Shown here: piece by piece, positions 11,929-24,213 of the stretch
Numbering within the stretch: position 1 is the stretch's first letter
Layout of the letters: the number at the start of each line of letters is the position of its first letter
Assembly: GCA_031310005.1 (NCBI GenBank)
Contig: CM062382.1
Coordinates: forward strand, 3,348,001 to 3,412,000
From: Dactylellina haptotyla
Lineage: Eukaryota > Ascomycota > Orbiliomycetes > Orbiliales > Orbiliaceae
Length of the DNA: 64,000 nucleotides
Reading direction: 5' to 3'
Made by a program: the position numbers and the translations under genes
The notes under the pieces: model-generated
Seen by the model: only the letters and a program-made list of their open reading frames with translations
Told to the model about the DNA's origin: nothing
Database searches by the model: none

Positions 11929-12782
11929 TTGATATCGTACATGATGGGTGTGGTGACGGCCGGTGCCGTGATATCAGAATTGCAAGGTTCCGAGGCCAGC
12001 TTGCGGCCTCACACTTAAGTGCACTTATCCTGTGTTCGATTGTGCCACCATAAGCGAGTAGCTATGATTTTTATCGTCCGAGCTCGAGTGAGCACTTGCT
12101 TATGCACTTTCAATACACCTGCTGCTTGTATCGAGGGGTGAGAATAGAAAGGGCCGTAACCTAACAATTGACTCATCGTGAAAAGATCCCACCATGTCAA
12201 GCAAGTTGACTTATGATCATACTGAAAGATACAGCAAGATGGAATACCTACTTTTGCACTCGCTCACTCACACGTTGAATCTCGTTGCCAGCCGACCCCA
12301 TGACCCGATTTTCGAACCCATCTCGTCTCTATCATATACCTTTCCGTTCTCGTTATTGAAATTGCATTATAATTGATATACTCATCTCTTCAAGAGATCC
12401 CCGGTCCGGGTTGTGTGTTGGTGTGTTGTCCGGGATGTCCGCTGTGTTGCGGCGCTGTTTGATCGCCCCGATGATGCGCAACAACAACAACGTCAACAAC
12501 GCCAATGATGCTAATTTCCCGGCTGCCCTTATCAGCAGCGTTATATCCGTCGTCCTCATCTCCCTCCTCCTCCTATTCGCAACCTCATCCACAACCATCT
12601 CCGTCATCACCATATTTTCCGTCAAACCTCATCGTGCTCGACACGCCGCTCTCGCTCCCTTATCTGCTACCCTCCGCTTGCTCTACCGCACTCTCAGGAC
12701 AACTTATCCGGTGACCCAAGCAAGCTCCTCGGCCTGGTCACTGTTGACAACCCCACCATCCGCTTTTTTCCCCTTCTGTTTT

Positions 12783-15700
12783 ATGCCATCTGCGCAGTCA
12801 ACGACTCTTCTCGACGCTCCAGACAAACAATCCTTCCCTATCACCCAATCCTCCCCCAATCAACATGGAATTCACCTATCAAGCTATTCCTCTGACCATT
12901 CCCTGCCAGGGTCCGGTCCAGAGAGCCCCTCATCTCCTCCCAGAGAGACCGACGGCAACCCCCACCCGCAACATCCCACCACTGCGGAACACGGCCATCT
13001 GGCTGGAAATCTCGACGGTTCGGATACGGGACGCATTTTGAACTCGTCTCGTTCGTCGCCCGATGTTAAGGGCAAGTCCGTAGGGCACAAGAAATTTAAG
13101 CATCCGAACGCCAAGGGCCAGACTTATATCACGACCCTCCCCAATGGTATACTATCACATTGATACAACACACTTCCTTTCTCCAGTCTGCTAACTCTCT
13201 TCCTCCAGAGGTTCTGACACACACATTATCCTTCCTGGATCCCGTCTCCTTGACGAGTGTCTCCTATGTCTCCCGCCGTTTCCACGCTCTGGTGACCTCA
13301 CCGCACGCCTGGAAAGATGCCTTCTCCCGCTACTTCCCACAGCATAATACACACGCGGGTTCTGATGTGTATCCCTCAACCGCTCGCTATTTCACCCGGC
13401 TGTCCAATATGGGCACCCACCGCAGTGAATACATCTTGAGAACCCAACTACTGCGTTCGCTCAAGCGAGGGAGACCTTACGTCCATTCGGGAATCAAGCC
13501 GAGCTCATCTCACAACTCCTCCAACTTTTCAATGATCACTTATAATCCAAAGTTGCACGAGTCCACAGTTACCCATCTCCACGCTGATTTCAGCCGCAAT
13601 AGGGTGATCGCTGCTTCGCAATATACGGGACTCTACTCATACTCGGACCCGAGGACAGGTTATGTTGAAGTCGACCAGCGAGGCCATCCTGGGTACTCCT
13701 CGTTCGGCCTGCAGTATATCTCTCATGAAGGCATCGGGGCAATCGATGTCTCTGAACCAAAGGGCCAGATAATCGGCGATGCAAGGGATAGTTTCCCCTC
13801 GTTCTTCGTCGAAAGGGCCAGCAGCACACTCGCTCCCCTCCGATTCATAAATGAGCACGGGCCGAACGCCTCTATCACATGTACTTGGTTGGCGAAGAAG
13901 GACACTATCATTAATACCTCCGGGCACAGAATTGCCAGTGCCAGCGGAAGTTCTAAAGGAGTTGTACAGTTTCAGGATGCTTCCAATAGCTGGATGTCTT
14001 TCAATGTTTGCCCAGGCATTCCAATTCTCGAAATTCGCGTTGACGATGGGTACACGAAGGCTAGAGAACGCCGCAACAGGATTTGGTGCATCATCGTTAA
14101 CGCTCTCGGTGAGGTTTGGTACATGAAGGGGAAGCTACCTAAGAGAACCTTAGTACTCGGACGTAATATGGGAGAACAGCCGGAACCAGAATTTACACCT
14201 TGGTACTACATCCCCTCCACGCGCAAGAAGAACGCTCCCGTCGGGATAGGAATCCTAGCTCCCGAGGATCCGGCAGCCAGCCTGGAAGCGGTGCAACAAC
14301 AGCAAACATGGATGCACGCCGATCTGGACATCATGGCTGTTACTTATGTCGACGACTGGCGCGAAGACTACTTCATAGAAGCCGACTTTGGTGGTCAGAA
14401 CTTCGTTGTTGGCTGCAGAGGTGGCGATGAAGGTCTCAATTCTCTAAAACAGAGGGCGGAGATGACCAAGTATACTCGTACCTTAGACAAAGTTCGTGAG
14501 GAAAGCATCTCAGAAGTCTTCATCAAGAATGTCTATGGCCGTGGATACCATAAACAAATTGAAGAGCTCGTCCCGAGACCACAAGATGAAGTTGACCCAC
14601 CAGATGAGTGGCACGCCGTGGAGCTATTGATCCCACGAAATACGGGCAAAGATTACGCTTTCATTACTGCCGTCGCAATCGACATGTCCAATATAGCACT
14701 ATTGTCACCGAATGAGGACCCGTTGCTCACCCGTTCCACCAGTCACCCGCTAACCCCACATCAAGTTGTTGGGCAACTTGCTCGACTTTTTGCTATCGGG
14801 ACAGACAATGGTACCATACACGTCTACAACTCGCGGCACCCAATCTCATCTTCCACCACTCCCCTCCCGCCCTTGCATACGATCACTACCGCATCACCGT
14901 CGATTTCGAGTCTGGCTCTATCATCTTTATACCTTGTTCACGGCGGTACCGATGGGCTAGTACAAGCCTGGGATCCCTTGGTCTCGCTTACGGAACCGAT
15001 CCGAGCAATTCACAGTCGTTTCTCAACTCGAGCTAGAAGGCGGCTCGCCCAAGCCGCAAACTCCGTCCAGGGCATTGGCGAGAATCAGTTTGCTGCTCGT
15101 GCGATATTCCTAGATCCCGACCCGACCCAGTTGAGGGGAATTGTCGCTCTGGGGGCCCAGATACGTAGCTGGAGCTTTAGTTCCTCGGTTGAGAAGGTCC
15201 AAGAAAATAGTAACAGCCGCCGAAGACGAAAGAATGCGAGGAGAGGTAGCAACAATAATCCCTATCTCGGTCCGGGAGCTATAAGTGGTAAAGGACGAGG
15301 CGGGAACTCTAGCAAGGCCCCACTTCCTAAAGATATCCTCGATGAAACGGAAAGAATCGCTCATACAAGATATCAAGACGAAGCGAAGAAAGCGAGAATG
15401 GCAGCAAGGTTTGGAGTTGGGCATGAAGGGATGAAAGGAATGACCGAGGAAGAGATGGTCATGTATGCGATGATGATTAGTGAGGAAAGCTTTGAGAAGG
15501 AAAGAGGGCTGAGTGAGGAGAGCGGCGGGGCAGATTCAAGCGTCGGGGTTGATAGTGTTTTTGGGGAAGGAGAGGAGGTCTGGATATACAGTGAAAGCAA
15601 CGGAGACAGTGCGAGCGCTGGGATTTCAGAGAGCCCGAGCAGTCCCGTAGCATGGCTGGAGCCCGTCCAGTTGGAAGCTGGGACGTCGTCTAGTGCTACA

Positions 15701-16031
15701 GGAGCACCTTTGCAAACCAATGACGACGAGGCCTTGGCGAAAGCTCTACAGGAGTCGTTTGATCTTGAGGAAAGCCAGCCATCTCCAAATAGCGGGATTG
15801 ATATCCCGATCAAGTTTGCGAAAAGTAAGAATAAGAAGGGAAAAGGCAAGGGAGCTTCCCTGGGTTTCGCAAGCGCCGGGCCATCAGCTGGAAACAACAC
15901 GCGAGGCAATGATGAGCAGTTTGATCGCGATTTAGAGTTGGCGATCCAGCTCAGTATGGTTAGTGTTTCCCCGTTATATGAGAACCTAGTTGGAATATAA
16001 ACTAACGTAATTCTGGCAATAGAAGCAATAA
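12783..16031 (+). CDS. UFO1: Ufo1-like F-box protein with C-terminal UIMs
   Basis: An SCF substrate receptor of 1,040 residues, with exons 12783-13146, 13209-15958 and a nine-base last exon 16023-16031. The first intron splits the F-box: splicing gives LPNEVLTHTLSFLDP, followed by VSYVSRRFHAL and the HAWKDAF end of a typical F-box (about 118-165). The long middle has weak beta-repeat character fitting a divergent WD-type propeller. Three ubiquitin-interacting motifs follow at about 867 (EEEMVMYAMMISEES), 960 (DEALAKALQES) and the very end (RDLELAIQLSMKQ). The last motif is completed only by the tiny third exon, whose intron has an ACTAAC branch. F-box plus propeller plus three UIMs is the layout of yeast Ufo1, which works in DNA-damage turnover of Ho. 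This protein has an extra Ser/Pro-rich N-terminus. The start is the first in-frame ATG with sensible content. Confidence 0.75.
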
Positions 16032-17143
16032 GTGGTTGTGGGTGGCAGTTATTCGGGGACGTTAGAATGTTTATTGATAGTAACGCGTTTTTCATATCTT
16101 TTTTCCATTCTCTTCTCTCCGAGCCTATGATGAAGTTCCTACTAGCGGCTCAGGATTTTAATATCTTAATACCTTCCTCTTATTTTAGTGCTTTTGTGCC
16201 TATAGGGTTCGCTATCTATCTTGATTCCACTAGTTTTATTTTCTTGAACTTGAGTGAGAGCTACAGTCATTCGACTCTGATGGCTTCAGTGAAAGCATAC
16301 AAGACGTGATTCAAACCTCGCTTCGCGCTTACCATCGGCCAGGAAAAGGGGTAGATAGTAAAACTTATCGAAGAAAATTCACCCAATTCATATTATTGTT
16401 CGACTGCTGATGACTATCCAAGTTAGGGGAATTTTTGTTTGCTATATTTCAATAGTTGATATATCATGTCTCCCAATGCGCTAGGGAGAGATTCTGTTAA
16501 CCGTAATTCCTCGGAGGCGAGATATTGTACAGTGGTCAATCAAACAAACGGAGCTCATTCTCTACGTCCAGGATCGTACAATGGTATATTGGAGCATCTA
16601 CAAGTACATATACCTCTCTATCTACGTATTATATGCCAAGTTTTATATGTATATATGCTGCCTTGAACTTAGACTAGCTAAAAGTATCTTAGCAAATTAG
16701 GGTGGCGCCGTCGGCGGGCGGAGTTCGCCCGCACCACACACCCATGGGGATACAATCCCGTGCCATTGTTGCGCACTGGCATGACTCGATCAAGCGGAGA
16801 ACGTTTTGTTGTCTCGTACGACGTCGCAGCTGATATTTTTGCGGATTTCCTATTTCACACTTGCTCTCTTTTTCTGGTTGATGATAGGAGAAGCCTTTAA
16901 TGAATTTTCAGCTTTGGTATCATTGATATCAATTGAAACCTTCAGGCGTATATACAATCAACATTGAATCACCAAGACGCGTAGCTTGTCAGTTGGCGGC
17001 ATTTTTTAGATTAGAGGAAGCCAAGCAATCCATTTTGATTCTTAACTATGTTTTTTTTTTTTTTTTTAATTTAGTAGGTAGAGCTAATCGCAGCCGATCA
17101 GGTCATCCTCTTTTGCTTGATACTAATTTACATATAGTTTAGT
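16032..17143. other. intergenic, nothing coding seen
   Basis: Holds the 3' flanks of two convergent genes. Visible features are a short GC-rich patch near 16,700-16,740 with an inverted GGGCG/CGCCC pair and a 17-base T run at 17,051-17,067. No RNA gene or supported reading frame was found. Confidence 0.4.
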
Positions 17144-17654
17144 TTAAGCTCTGAATCGCTTGGCTCGGATCAGAGCAACCGCAGCCTCCTCCTGTGCGAT
17201 TTCTTGAATATCTCTAACTGTCCTTCGCAAATTGACTCCTGTGTTAGAGGTACCCGTGCCGAGGGTTATAGTATAGCCACTCTTAGATACACCGATTGCT
17301 ACAGTGGACGGCAGCGGGTTGGTGTGGTTTAGTTCTGAGACGAAGGCCACATTGACGGTGCCATTGGAGTTCGCGACCAATGATAGATCTACAGTTGTCG
17401 AGTAGTCTGGAGAGCCCCCGGTTATAGTGAACCATATTCTATTGCTGTCTGATGTTGCGACATAAGTCTTAGTGGTACTAGGAGTGGAAGTTGGTGAGGT
17501 AGCAGAGTAATTCTGTGGTAGAATTCCGGCCCAAACGATTGGTGTGAAGGTGTAAGCGGTGTTGTTTACAAGGGTGATGGTATCTAATTTCCCTTAATCA
17601 ATAACTACCACTTGATCTAAATAACTCCGGATTGAGCTTACATGGAGGTGCCAT
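17144..17654 (-). CDS. small orphan beta-rich protein
   Basis: The family is unknown. Exon 1 is only 13 bases (17654-17642); after a 58-nt intron with a GTAAGC donor, exon 2 (17583-17144) carries the rest, 150 residues in all. The first residues after the start (TITLVNNTAYTFTPIVWAG) and the even spread of Val, Thr, Ser and Gly suggest a compact beta-sheet protein. The C-terminal 30 residues turn into an Ala/Glu/Arg-rich probable helix. There is no signal peptide, transmembrane segment or cysteine pattern, so it is likely cytosolic or leaves by a non-classical route. A clean TATAAAAG lies 142-149 bases upstream of the ATG, the strongest core promoter in this part of the window. Small beta proteins of this size in fungi include lectin-like and aegerolysin-like proteins, but I see no signature of either. 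Confidence 0.6.
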
Positions 17655-17795
17655 TTTGGATGTAGTATTATTGCTGTGACGCGGGAAAGCTTGATAGAAG
17701 AAAATGAGAAAGGTGATTTTCAGAATTGATCTTAATTTGGAGTGCTCAGAGTCTGTTCTCTTCGCAAGCAGAAGGGATTTGCAAAATATATCGTC

Positions 17796-17803
17796 CTTTT
17801 ATA
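17796..17803 (-). promoter_or_regulatory. TATA box of the small orphan gene
   Basis: TATAAAAG on the minus strand, 142-149 bases upstream of the start codon at 17654. The distance and sequence suit a fungal TATA-type promoter. Confidence 0.5.
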
Positions 17804-19315
17804 GACAAAAAATCAATCCCAGAGCCAAGGGACGCGACGCCAGATGTTGAAGTGATTGACAGCTCTCGAACCTTCCGCTGCTTGGCAGCTGTCCAGCCGC
17901 GTTTCATCACCTCGTCATTATCATATTACTTGACATGATATGTTAATATAGGATCAAGCGAGCTATGGCTCCGAGCACAGTTGTGAAGCTCGAAAAAGTT
18001 GTTCCGCTGAGCTCTTCCCCTTGGCAAGCGGGAGGGATCACCCCGGGATGCTCTGCCAGGTACCAGACCATGCCTCGCGAATCAACTACCGAAACCAGAC
18101 ATTTAACCGATTGCGGTACCCCTAAATGTCAGACTCTCCCCAAGCTTTGGGTCCGAGTTTCCAGATTATCGCGAAACGAGAGATAATGTTATGATAATGT
18201 GTGATATTATGCGTCGTATTCATCCGATTGTTGAGTTAGCGCAAACAACACCTCAGGGGAGTGGTCCTTGTTGTGACCTGGCGCGCATAAAAACAATGTG
18301 ATTGTTGCGGTGTGAATTCGTGAAGTGGGTATCTAATTACTAACTAACACTCTAAGAAGTTTAGTTTCACTTGGTCCCTGTTGTTTATACGGTGATACCG
18401 TGCCTACGGTTCTGCAGCCTATTGGACAGCTTTGCGTTTTAAGGGTTGGATATTTAGTACCGACATGCAATGTAGATTATAATGCCAAGATATTAATCTG
18501 AACCAAGAGCAATACAAAAAACGTACGTACGTACGCTATGTCCGCGGGCTGTAGCGTCGGCCGAGGGCTTAACTCCAAGCTCTCGAGTAACGCTTTGTTT
18601 GCTCTAAAGAATCATTGCTTTCGTTTGGGTGTATTGATAGAATTTTGAATATATACTTAAAATGTACGAACAACATAGACGTAAGCGACTGTGGGGTTTC
18701 CATATTTGAAAGATGAGATGGAAGATTTCGAGACGACAGTACTTTGTAGCGATCTCCAAGGTAGCTATTCTATCCTTACTCCTGATACTGATTTCGAAGA
18801 TAAAGATAAGTAGTAATTAAGAGAACACCCGCTAAATATCCATCCATTGCCCCAATATGAAATAGCGGTTTTTAATGTCTGTACTCTTCAACGGCTGAGG
18901 GTGGATTCCTTGTCACGAGCCTCATTCGAAACTGGCACTACTGCCCAGCAGTAGCTCCACCAGCCGTGCTTTGCACGCTCAGCTAGCTGTCTAGGGTAAC
19001 AAGACCGACATGTTCTATTAATCCGCCAAACATGGCCAAAATTTGGTCGCGAGCTCAAACTAGGATTCGCTTAGAGGAGGGCGGATCCAACTAGTGAATT
19101 TACTGTGATTTATTCCGTACATCCAAGGGAAGTACAGTAGTCATCATTATTGCCGAGTTATACGAAATAAAGTCATCCGGTACTTCTGGATCACTCTCTA
19201 AATAAACGAAAGCTCAGATCGTAGGCAAAAAATAGATTTTGTGATAGATTATGGGCTGGAAAATGCATCCAAAAATTTACAGATAGTTGGCTACTGCAGC
19301 CATACATTAATACAT
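17804..19315. other. intergenic, nothing coding seen
   Basis: No supported gene. A four-copy ACGT run (acgtacgtacgtacg, 18521-18535) is a self-complementary simple repeat. The 19.1-19.3 kb part is AT-rich and should hold the 3' UTR of the next minus-strand gene. Confidence 0.4.
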
Positions 19316-21220
19316 TCACGCAAACCTGGGCTCGCCTCCTAATTCCTGTACGACCTGCAAATACTCCCAATCCCCGTAGCCGAGCTCTCGAACTACTGTT
19401 TTCCCACCGTCTTGTCTGTCAATATATAGCCTATTCCGGCCATACCCAAAATAAACCAACCGGAGGTGCTTGGATAACGTATTGGCTTCGATCTTCTCTT
19501 GAATCATCGTGATGAGTGCTTTCATCTTTTTCTCGTAGGTGGTCACAGACTCCGGATAAAGCCTGTCAAAGAAATACTTCAGTTTTGGGAAGATCGCGGC
19601 ATCCAAGACGCAGGGTGGCTGCCAAAAGCGCATTCCGCGAGTTAGTAAATCTCCTTACATATGTTTCAACCTCTGCAGAGGCTTAAAAAGAAAGAAGACC
19701 ATCTTACGAAAGGTGCCCGGGTTTTAACTGTCAGCATTTCTAGATTCTGCAAATTTCTTCCAAGCATTTCTATATCGTCCGTTCTGAATACCACAGTACC
19801 ATAAACGCTCGCCACATGGAGCTGTCGAAGTGAATCCGCGTGTTGCTTTAGAGAGCCTAACCAGCCTAGGCTCGTCTTACCGTGAAAATTCAAGGTAATA
19901 TCTGTAAGACCCTTTATTTTGCTGAAATAATCCTCCAAGGCTTCAGAATACTGCTTCTCATTATCGCTTGGATGGGCATCCAGATCTTCACGAGGAAGCC
20001 GGAGGAGACTATCGATATCCAACGTGGAGTCCTTCGTCCGAAGCCCCGCGAAAGCCAACGTCTCCGTGGCTATTTCGATATCCGTTACCGGCGCGGCCTT
20101 CACGATGTTATGGTAGTGGAATAAATCCGTCATCATGATGCCCATACCGTCTATCCGCCAGAGTTTCAACGCGGTCATTCGGATCTTTTTATGACCGCCC
20201 TGGCCCAGACGGCATCCGTTGCAGGTTAGCCATTCGTCATAACCGATGCGCATGTAGGTTGGCGGTGGGATTCCATTTGCAGGCAGGCTATATCCAGGAG
20301 CGAAAGTGTCACGCTGGTAGGCGGCATGTCTTTCGTTGTGGCAGCGTAGTTCTTCTAGCGTATTTTGGCAGCTGTGGAGGAGATTGAAGATCATGTGGTA
20401 CTGGTAGACGGCGTCCTCCAGTTGGAATTCTAGTTGCTTCAAGTGGGGCATTCGCGCCATGTCGCAGTTTATGGATATGGTGTCTGGGAATGAGATGTAT
20501 AATCTTGTGATTGTATTTCGAGGGTGGAAGATCATAGATAAGGTATAAGATTCAAGTTCTTGGTTGCCACCGGTTCGATTTTTGCTATTGAGATTCCGAT
20601 AGCTGAGGTTATTTTCCAAGCAGGTTAGAGAGTGTCAATCTAGATCTTATCAAAAGACGATGACAAGATAAGGTATTAAATTTCAAAGCAAGAACCGGAG
20701 GAAGCTTACTAGAACGTCTTAAGTTGGCCTTGCGGTATCTCCGCCAGTAACTGGCGTAAATAAATGTTGAACAGAGGCAGGGTATTCATTTCTTGCCTCG
20801 CGAAGCCCTTCGGTGTAATGAAAAGGTGCCTTGGCTCAATTCTTATGGAATCACCATCACTTGGGCGGATTAGGTCAATTTCACACAGATGTTGTAAAGA
20901 TATCGACGTGGAAGCCTTTGCGAATGCTCTTTTAATATCTTCTTCATCACCTCCCATTCTACTAGGGGTTGTGATCTTGAGCGTTCGATTCAGATAGGGA
21001 ATGGACCATTCGTAGAGTCTCTTGCAGCTGCGGCCAAAATTCGCTAAATCGGTTGTAGAGTAGAGCTGTCGGACCGAACACAAAGCATAGAAGTCAGCAT
21101 TTCAGTCCGTCACGAACTATGAGACCCAAGGATAGAGGGTTTAATAGCATTAATGCAGGTACGGACCAGAGAGAGGATCTGCTGCAGTAGCTCCCCTGGA
21201 AGTTCAGCGAGATTTCCCAT
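19316..21220 (-). CDS. F-box protein, probable LRR type
   Basis: Four exons (21220-21167, 21065-20710, 20602-19708, 19618-19316) join exactly in frame to 535 residues. The 18-codon first exon and the start of the second together make the F-box: LPGELLQQILSL joined to LYSTTDLANFGRSC, then KRLYEWSIPYLNRTL. This is the common fungal F-box pattern with Leu-rich downstream sequence. The C-terminal part has periodic hydrophobic stretches (for example LTDITLNFHG, LRQLHVAS, LQNLEMLTV) that fit degenerate leucine-rich repeats. The branch points CTAAC/CTGAC are clear; the first donor, GTCCGT, is weak, but the F-box is only whole if it is used. The role is presumed substrate choice in an SCF ubiquitin ligase. 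No paralogue in this window is close to it. Confidence 0.78.
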
Positions 21221-22077
21221 TTTTGCCGTGCTACTAAGGCTGGTAATAGATAGATGTTTTGAAACGTTAACGACTCTTTCTATTAGCTTTACCCGGGTCG
21301 TTGTTGTGCTTCTAGTTACTACTTTGACACATGAGTATACGTGTAGCAACGTAACGCGCGAGCCGTTTAGGTGACGATGGCGGGTATCCGGCCTAAGGAT
21401 ATATGCATAGATAGCTAGAGAGTTCGAGAGTTCGATGCTCACTGATATGAGTCTAAGGAGTTATATGCTTCGCTCAAACTGGCCACATCTGTCGATATGT
21501 TTCGATTATGATTATGATCCCATCGATATCAGCCGTGTCAAACAGATCCTAGCGCTAGCCTTAAAGAACGGCGAAGACTCAGAAATGCAGGAGGCTTAAT
21601 TACTTAATTAATGCACTTTGCGCCACGCGTGCACGACGGCCTGCCGAAGTTACGTTTTCGCTTGTGCTGCGGGGTGCACAACACACAAATTACCACATCC
21701 GACAACATCAAGAGTCCGGTAACTTGAGCATCAATTTGAGGTCAATAGATGTTAGGCTACGCAAAATCGGAAATAAATCTAGATAATATTATTTGGCAGA
21801 ATAATTTAGTTTCTCGAACTCGTTCAACTTGAAGCTGCTCGATTAGATGCAGCGATTTTCATTTTAATTACATTATTTTGTCAATATTGGGAAAGGAAAA
21901 GACGCTCGCTAGTGACATTGCACAGGGGTCTAGTCCTCGCGCTGTATACTCTTGCAATACATCCAAACAAAAAGCAAGGCCAAGGATCAGAATGGGACCC
22001 GTCGGCAACTAGTAACATTAAATTCACAAAAGAGAAAAGCCGTAAATGCTCGAAATTCGTCATGTACTCCGACTCAT
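21221..22077. other. intergenic, nothing coding seen
   Basis: Promoter side of the F-box/LRR gene and 3' flank of the permease gene, both on the minus strand. It includes a TTAATTACTTAATTAA AT-rich patch near 21,597-21,612. No further gene was found. Confidence 0.4.
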
Positions 22078-23949
22078 TTAAGCGTCAGAGCTAACCTTCT
22101 CGGGCTCAGCTACGACACCTCGGCCGCCGTGCATACCACCAACACGGCGGCTCTCGACGTTAGCACCAGGGTTGGCCTCGAGCCATTCTTCGTAGTCGAC
22201 AACATCGGCATCTCGGCCCTTGGTCTCGGGGATGAAGAAAAAGGTGATGATGGCACCCAAGAGATTACAGGCGAAGAAGATCCAAAGAACGTTTGGCAGG
22301 CCGATCTTGTATGAGGCGAGCCAGTTGAAGAGAATAGCGGAGAGAATGGCACCGCACTTGCCAACAGCTGCGCTGAGACCGTGTGCGAAACCACGGACAC
22401 GAGATGGGAAAACCTCAGCGGGGACGATGAAAGTGGTGGCGTTGGGTCCGAAGTTGAAAAAGAATTGAGCCAAGGCGAAGCAGACGAACTTGCCGGCAGT
22501 TGGGATGTGGTTGTAGTCACCAGCGAGAACACCAAACAAGAGAGCAGTGATAAGGAAACCACCGATCTGGATAGTCTTACGTCCGAGGATTTCGATGAAG
22601 GCGATGGTAAAGAAGTATCCAGGGACGTATCCGGCAACGGCGATGATCAAGTTACCGAGGGCGTTCTTCATGAGCTTGTGGTAGTTGTTCTTGCCTGTGG
22701 TGAAACCAATAGCGTTGAGAATGAATGACTGGTTCAAATTGATACCGTAAAACGCGACATCGACCAAAAACCATGTGCTGGCAGTTCCGAAGAGAGTCTT
22801 GAAGTGGCGCCATTCGCTGAAGTAGACAAAGAAGGTGTTGAACTTGGCATCAGCGACTTGGGAGCCGGAGACGAGAGCGGGAGGAGCGACACCAGTTCCG
22901 GCAGCCATAGAGCCACGGCGAGCCACACCAGCATCTTCGCTATCAGAACCTTCTGGTGCCTTGGCCTTGGAGCCCTCATTCAAAGTCGTGTTCGAAGACG
23001 AACTGGAGTTGAGCTCTTGAGACTGGAGGAACTGCTTACCCTCAGGCATGGTAAGACGAGGCCAGAGGGTGGCAAGAGCAGGGATAATAGCGACACCCAT
23101 CTGGATACGCCAGACGGCATCCAATTGACCTTCGTGGCCGTCAACATTGAGCGCCTTCTGGAAGCAAGCCAAGACGATGATTGTGACGATAGATCCAGCG
23201 AGGGTACCCCATCCCTGGTTGGAGAAGATGAAGCCAAGAAGGATACCACGACGACGCAAATGGGTACGCTCAGAGGTGATAGAAGCAGACATTGGATAAT
23301 CACCACCGATACCGACACCCATGAAGATACGCCAGCAGAGAATCCAAACCATCTTCTTGTGCGGGGTTGGGATGCTGTTTGGCAAGCTGATAACCATAAT
23401 CATACCAATGATACAGATGATGAGTTCCTTGCCGTAGACGAAGCGACGACCGAAGGCATCTCCGAGGAAACCGAAAGAGAGCTGACCGATGACATTGCCG
23501 AAGTTCGCAGCGCCGTTGACGCAACCGCGGAGGAAGAAAGGATACTTGGAAGAGCTACCGCCCCAGTACTCGTCAATCCAGACTGGGGTGACCAAGTTGA
23601 TAATGAACAGATCGTAGGAGTCGAGAAAGAAACCAACACTGCGACAGTATTAGTAACTTGGTACACAGCTATACACAGTTTACAATTCGAGTGCGCGGAT
23701 GATTTGTATCGTACCCAGCGATAAGGAGAAGTTTAAGCTCACTCTTTGTGAGAAAGCTCAGTCTGCCCCTAAGAGGCTTATTTTGGTCATATTGTTCCTG
23801 CACGTCGACGTCATATATCATCAGCCACAGCAACTCACAACAGAAAACTCTCAGAAGCGAAAGAGCAACAGCTGGAGGCTTACAAATGTGATGGGATTGC
23901 CATTCTCGTCCACGTCGTAACGGGAGTAGCCTTCTTCTTCCCACTTCAT
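22078..23949 (-). CDS. PHO84: Pho84-type inorganic phosphate:H+ symporter
   Basis: A plasma-membrane permease of the major facilitator superfamily, 569 residues, the usual size for the family. Exons are 23949-23884, 23797-23715 and 23638-22078. Splicing joins a short cytosolic N-terminus to helix 1, whose DSYDLFIINLV carries the acidic residue conserved in phosphate permeases. GRRFVYGKE is the MFS loop 2-3 signature, and GGDYPMSASITSE matches the Pho84 family signature GGDYPLSATIMSE. A hydrophilic central loop of about 80 residues is Ser-, Asn- and Glu-rich. The second half has GRKTIQIGGFL and ends with IPETKGRD, another sugar/phosphate-permease hallmark. Codon use is markedly C-ending, suggesting high expression. 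No CACGTG Pho4 site was found in the 400 bases upstream. A high-affinity phosphate carrier is most likely; glycerophosphodiester transport is an alternative. Confidence 0.93.
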
Positions 23950-24205
23950 GATGTCGGGGTTTTATTTGAAGTGCGGACGGGTATGTCCGAGCCCGGGCGA
24001 TTGTGTTGTCGGGTCCAAGAATTAAAGAAGCTTTTGCTAAGAAAGCGACAAGAAGACTTGGTATGCAGGGAGCGGAATCCTCGCGTACCACCAACTGTGC
24101 CGGTAAGAAAAGAAACTGGCGAACCTGTTTATTTATGACCTGGGTGAGTAGGTTGGAGGCCAAGATCAAAGGAATGGAAGTCGAGCAGAGCGGAATGCTT
24201 GAGCC

Positions 24206-24213
24206 TTTATATA
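24206..24213 (-). promoter_or_regulatory. TATA-like element upstream of the phosphate permease
   Basis: TATATAAA, read on the minus strand, lies about 257 bases upstream of the permease start. The distance is somewhat long, and use is inferred. Confidence 0.3.

Larger units (their letters stand above)
11194..12782. other. divergent promoter region
   Basis: This 1.6-kb region separates the starts of the SNF2 gene (leftward) and the Ufo1-like gene (rightward). It contains a GA-rich tract, two ACGCGT boxes and a pyrimidine-rich 12.6-12.8 kb end. The 5' end of the rightward gene's open frame runs back to about 12,411, but the content before 12,783 looks untranslated. Confidence 0.5.

Noticed and set aside
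22804-23724. Plus-strand 306-codon frame
   Set aside because: It is antisense to the phosphate permease, with no start context or family match.
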